NCBI GenBank assembly: GCA_964542915.1
Contig: CAZIVP010000005.1
Location: 62,001 to 126,000 of the forward strand
DNA length: 64,000 nt
From: CAZIVP01 sp964542915
GTDB taxonomy: Bacteria > Calditrichota > Calditrichia > Calditrichales > Calditrichaceae
Direction: 5' to 3'
A program made the translations under genes and the position numbers. This document shows, in pieces, positions 61,372 through 64,000 of the stretch. The first letter of the stretch is position 1. Every line of letters begins with the position of its first letter. The notes under the pieces were generated by a model, which saw nothing but the letters and a program-made list of their open reading frames with translations, made no database searches and had not been told where the DNA came from.

Positions 61372-63507
61372 TCATCGGACGATCACAAATTTCTTGGTTA
61401 TGGAATCGCCTTTTTTAAAAATGATGTCACCCGTCTCGGCATCGGTATGATCGCGCGTTACCTCGATGTAGGCTATATAAACGCCGCTGACAACCACCTG
61501 CCTGGATGAGGTCACCGAATTCCAGGCTTCGTCGCCGCTACCATCATCATGATTCATTGTTTTAATCAAATCGCCGCGTTCGGTATAGATTTTAATTTCA
61601 CAAAATGGCGGCAGATTAACAAAAAGGAGACGATCTTTGCCGCTTTCGCCGAACTGAAGTGACTGGGCTTTTATATTATAGGGGTTGGGCACGATACGTA
61701 TATTGTCCAAACGTTCTCCGGGCGGGCGTCTTAGAAATGCCGGTTCGTTGGTCATCGTGTAAAATTTACCGCTCTCTAACGTTCCGTCGGGAGAACTGCC
61801 GTCATCAAACGCGGTTACGTAATAATAAAAATCGAAACCTCGACGCGCCGTGCGGTCGCTGAATTCATTTACGATTTGCGGATGGTCGGTGCCCGGACCG
61901 CACTCAAAAATCATTTCATATAGCGTATCCGGACGCTGGATCGCCCGATAAACCCGATAGCCTTGAAATTCATTACCATAATTCGGATCAACCCAGGATT
62001 CAGCATTACTGGCCCATCGTAATATAATACGGTCTCCGCCCGAGTTTACCGTGAACTGTTCAGGCGGGGGAGGTGCTTGCGGTATTTGCAAATCATTTTC
62101 AAAATTGATTTGGGCATACTCAAAGGTTTTGATCAGAGAATCATAGCCCGTATATACCCAGGCGTTCTTGTATTCGTTGCGATCGTTGGTTGTGCCCCCT
62201 TCCGGCGGCGGCAAATTGAAGGGCGATTGATTTTCGAACCATTCTTCACCAATTGTATAGCAGGAGTCGCGCGCCAGGCCGGAGACGCCCTCGGCCATTA
62301 CGATTCGGATACTGTCGCCGGGATCCAGCGTGTATGGCCCGAAACCATGCGCCTGAGAATAACCGCCAGGCGTACCACCGTATAAATCAGCCGAGCCGTC
62401 GCCCACCCTTTCCGCGTGGGACAATTCAGGCCTACCGGCCGTCATTACTTCCTGATACTCCGTAGCCATGGCCGGTGCGTTATACTGGTCGTTATTATAG
62501 GTCCAGGGATCGTCAGAACCAACTTCCTTTGTTGTGGAAGGTTGGGCGGGATCATCGCTTTTATCGCTGGTTGATTTGTCGGCATGTAAGGTTAAAACAC
62601 CCAAATGCTGAACGGCGCCAAGGCGTCCATTTCCGAGATAATTAGGAGCTCCAACATTGTCGCCCGGACCATCCCATTTGGAATGTTTACCATGCCACGA
62701 GATAAGAGCGCGAAATGGTTCACCGGTTTCCGGGTGCCGGTAGATGACATCATTCATCGTATTATGCCCCCAGGATGTGGATTGAGGCAGCCAATAATAG
62801 CCATAGGGACCGCCTTCTCTTGAAGGTGCGTACCGGTACTGGTAATGCACGATCAGATCTTTAAGCGTCTGTTCGTAAACATCGCCGTTTAAATTGATGA
62901 TGCCTGTGTTTTTGAATACATAATCATAAATAAAGTAATTATCATGATTCTGATTCGTAAAGGCATAAATCGTGCGCTTCATCGTCAAACCCAGCGAGGT
63001 GTGCACGACGTTCTCCAGCACGCGATCGGCTATAAGCGTTTCATCCACCTCATCCACTACTTCCATGAAATCCAGTTGGGACGCCGGAATATCATCGACC
63101 AAAACCCTCGGATGATCGAAACGGCCTTTCAGTTTAAATTGTTCAGTCATAAACTCGTTCTGCTCATCAAGGACCCGCGGACCAACATGAACCACTTTGT
63201 AATTATAAACCTGTCCGGCGACAGGGTCATCGAAATCTTTACAGCCGATCCAAAGCGCTTTTGCCGCTTTAGAATCCTGGTAACGAAACTGGGCGGGCCA
63301 CCTTAATCCATCCTGTTGATCATCGACCTGGTAGGTTCGACCGACTTCAATTTCGCAGCCGGCGCTGTGGAACCAATCGTGTAAAGTACCCACTGCCATC
63401 CACTGCGTTTCGCCGGCAAACATATACGCTGGCAGAAAAAGTAATAGGATCAGCATTAAAGCGGCGTTAATGCTGTTCTTCATTGTTTTTTTAACATTTC
63501 TCATCAT
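61372..63507 (-). CDS. 711-residue secreted protein with FN3 and FlgD/T9SS-like C-terminus (module C)
   Basis: Paralogue of the 730-residue protein of module B with the same order: signal peptide (INAALMLILLLFLPAYMFAG), long N-terminal region (GLTMKRTIYAFTNQNHDNYF, GNGRLGAVQHLGVLTLHADK), fibronectin-III (FTVNSGGDRIILRW, FQGYRVYRAIQRPDT) and a C-terminal domain starting RIVPNPYNIKAQSL and ending ITKKFVIVR. It follows its receptor gene by 42 bases. AAGGGTTC precedes the tandem ATGs; the second ATG is equally possible. Function unknown; probable receptor partner. Confidence 0.8.
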   Translation of the reverse strand: MMRNVKKTMKNSINAALMLILLLFLPAYMFAGETQWMAVGTLHDWFHSAGCEIEVGRTYQVDDQQDGLRWPAQFRYQDSKAAKALWIGCKDFDDPVAGQVYNYKVVHVGPRVLDEQNEFMTEQFKLKGRFDHPRVLVDDIPASQLDFMEVVDEVDETLIADRVLENVVHTSLGLTMKRTIYAFTNQNHDNYFIYDYVFKNTGIINLNGDVYEQTLKDLIVHYQYRYAPSREGGPYGYYWLPQSTSWGHNTMNDVIYRHPETGEPFRALISWHGKHSKWDGPGDNVGAPNYLGNGRLGAVQHLGVLTLHADKSTSDKSDDPAQPSTTKEVGSDDPWTYNNDQYNAPAMATEYQEVMTAGRPELSHAERVGDGSADLYGGTPGGYSQAHGFGPYTLDPGDSIRIVMAEGVSGLARDSCYTIGEEWFENQSPFNLPPPEGGTTNDRNEYKNAWVYTGYDSLIKTFEYAQINFENDLQIPQAPPPPEQFTVNSGGDRIILRWASNAESWVDPNYGNEFQGYRVYRAIQRPDTLYEMIFECGPGTDHPQIVNEFSDRTARRGFDFYYYVTAFDDGSSPDGTLESGKFYTMTNEPAFLRRPPGERLDNIRIVPNPYNIKAQSLQFGESGKDRLLFVNLPPFCEIKIYTERGDLIKTMNHDDGSGDEAWNSVTSSRQVVVSGVYIAYIEVTRDHTDAETGDIIFKKGDSITKKFVIVR

Positions 63508-63549
63508 GAACCCTTATGATTAAGTGTCTGTCCTTTACTCCCATTCTCT

Positions 63550-64000
63550 TTAAAAATGATAGGTTAGTGTAAGGCCAAAAAATGCGTTTCTCGGATTTAA
63601 GAAGGTAAAATAGGTTTGGTTCGGCATGTCGATATAAGCTTTGTTTTCATTGATTTCATCAATCCTGCTCTGGCTTACTTCCGCCCAATTACCTTCCTTA
63701 TATTCCATAAACCGTTTCGTACTGGCATCGTAATAGATCGCCCTGGAATTCGGATTATTTACTCTATTAATGTTGGAAACCCATTCCATGGGTTGGTATT
63801 CAACGCCGTGTTTACGATAATCTCCGGGCTGGTCATCGCCCGGGATATTGCCGTAACCCAACTCATCCGTTATTTCTGAGGGGAGGTGCAGGCTTTTCAT
63901 ATAAAATTCATAATCAAAGTTATCATAGAATGAAACGCCTGAAAAATGTTTAAAATTGAAAACATTATTAATGTCGGCAAAAAACTTAAGATCAAAATTA
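63550..64000 (-). CDS. TonB-dependent receptor, C-terminal fragment (module C, cut by window edge)
   Basis: The frame is open from the right edge to the stop at 63550, giving 149 residues. It shows FADINNVFNFKHFSGVSFYD and AYIDMPNQTYFTFLNPRNAF, ending FFGLTLTYHF. These match the C-terminal end of the module B receptor in order and spacing, and the end is a normal barrel-closing strand. The bulk of the gene lies outside the window. It heads the module C operon. Confidence 0.85.
   Translation of the reverse strand, partial: NFDLKFFADINNVFNFKHFSGVSFYDNFDYEFYMKSLHLPSEITDELGYGNIPGDDQPGDYRKHGVEYQPMEWVSNINRVNNPNSRAIYYDASTKRFMEYKEGNWAEVSQSRIDEINENKAYIDMPNQTYFTFLNPRNAFFGLTLTYHF

Overview
This window reads as bacterial chromosome of moderate GC and high coding density. 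The best clue to its origin is a recurring C-terminal secretion domain with an NYPNPFNP-type motif. This domain is typical of type IX secretion (T9SS) cargo in Calditrichota, Ignavibacteria, Marinimicrobia and related members of the Bacteroidota/FCB superphylum. PorV/PorQ-type outer-membrane proteins, TonB-dependent receptors (TBDRs) with an N-terminal carboxypeptidase-regulatory-like domain, and a one-chain pyruvate:ferredoxin oxidoreductase fit the same group. I favour a Calditrichota-like or KSB1-like bacterium, but without a search this is an inference. I saw no rRNA, tRNA, CRISPR array or intact insertion sequence.

Layout, 1-26 kb. An efflux locus on the minus strand runs from a MacA/HlyD adaptor through two MacB/FtsX-type permeases; next come a TetR regulator and the start of a TolC-like channel, which runs off the left edge. 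No ABC ATPase is visible. After it come endonuclease III (nth) and a convergent patatin-like phospholipase, a secreted cell-wall amidase, a TolB-like PD40 protein, a dihydroorotate-dehydrogenase-like flavoprotein and pyruvate:ferredoxin oxidoreductase. A plus-strand group holds an aminotransferase, a CYTH protein, a TerB-like protein, a hypothetical protein, a beta-helix T9SS cargo, a very large amidase-like lipoprotein with a golvesin-like insert, and a membrane metallophosphoesterase.

Layout, 25-36 kb. Minus-strand genes encode a GT78-like (mannosylglycerate-synthase-like) glycosyltransferase, a DMT/EamA permease, a GHL10-family glycosidase-like T9SS cargo, a large cargo gene broken by an in-frame TAG, a cargo with seven tandem repeats, and a secreted VanX-type dipeptidase.

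Layout, 36-64 kb. This part is built from three TBDR-headed minus-strand modules. Module A (about 36-45.7 kb) is TBDR, 1148-aa secreted protein, PorV-like protein and a parvulin lipoprotein. Module B (48.4-56.8 kb) is TBDR, 730-aa secreted protein and a second GHL10 protein. Module C (57-64 kb) is TBDR (cut by the right edge), 711-aa secreted protein, lipoprotein, PorV-like protein, IPT/TIG lipoprotein and a beta-propeller cargo. No SusD-like partner is seen. In each module the gene right after the receptor encodes a large secreted protein ending in a FlgD/T9SS-like domain with a PNPY motif. Two modules also carry their own PorV-like protein.

The strongest observations are: (i) the repeated TBDR / secreted PNPY protein / PorV module; (ii) a 778-bp block, identical at every position I compared, shared by two otherwise divergent GHL10 genes, which points to recent gene conversion or duplication; (iii) a TGG-to-TAG nonsense change interrupting a paralogue of the module A secreted protein; (iv) shuffling of C-terminal domain cassettes between amidases and GHL10 enzymes; and (v) a promoter with an overlapping inverted repeat in front of the TetR-TolC pair.
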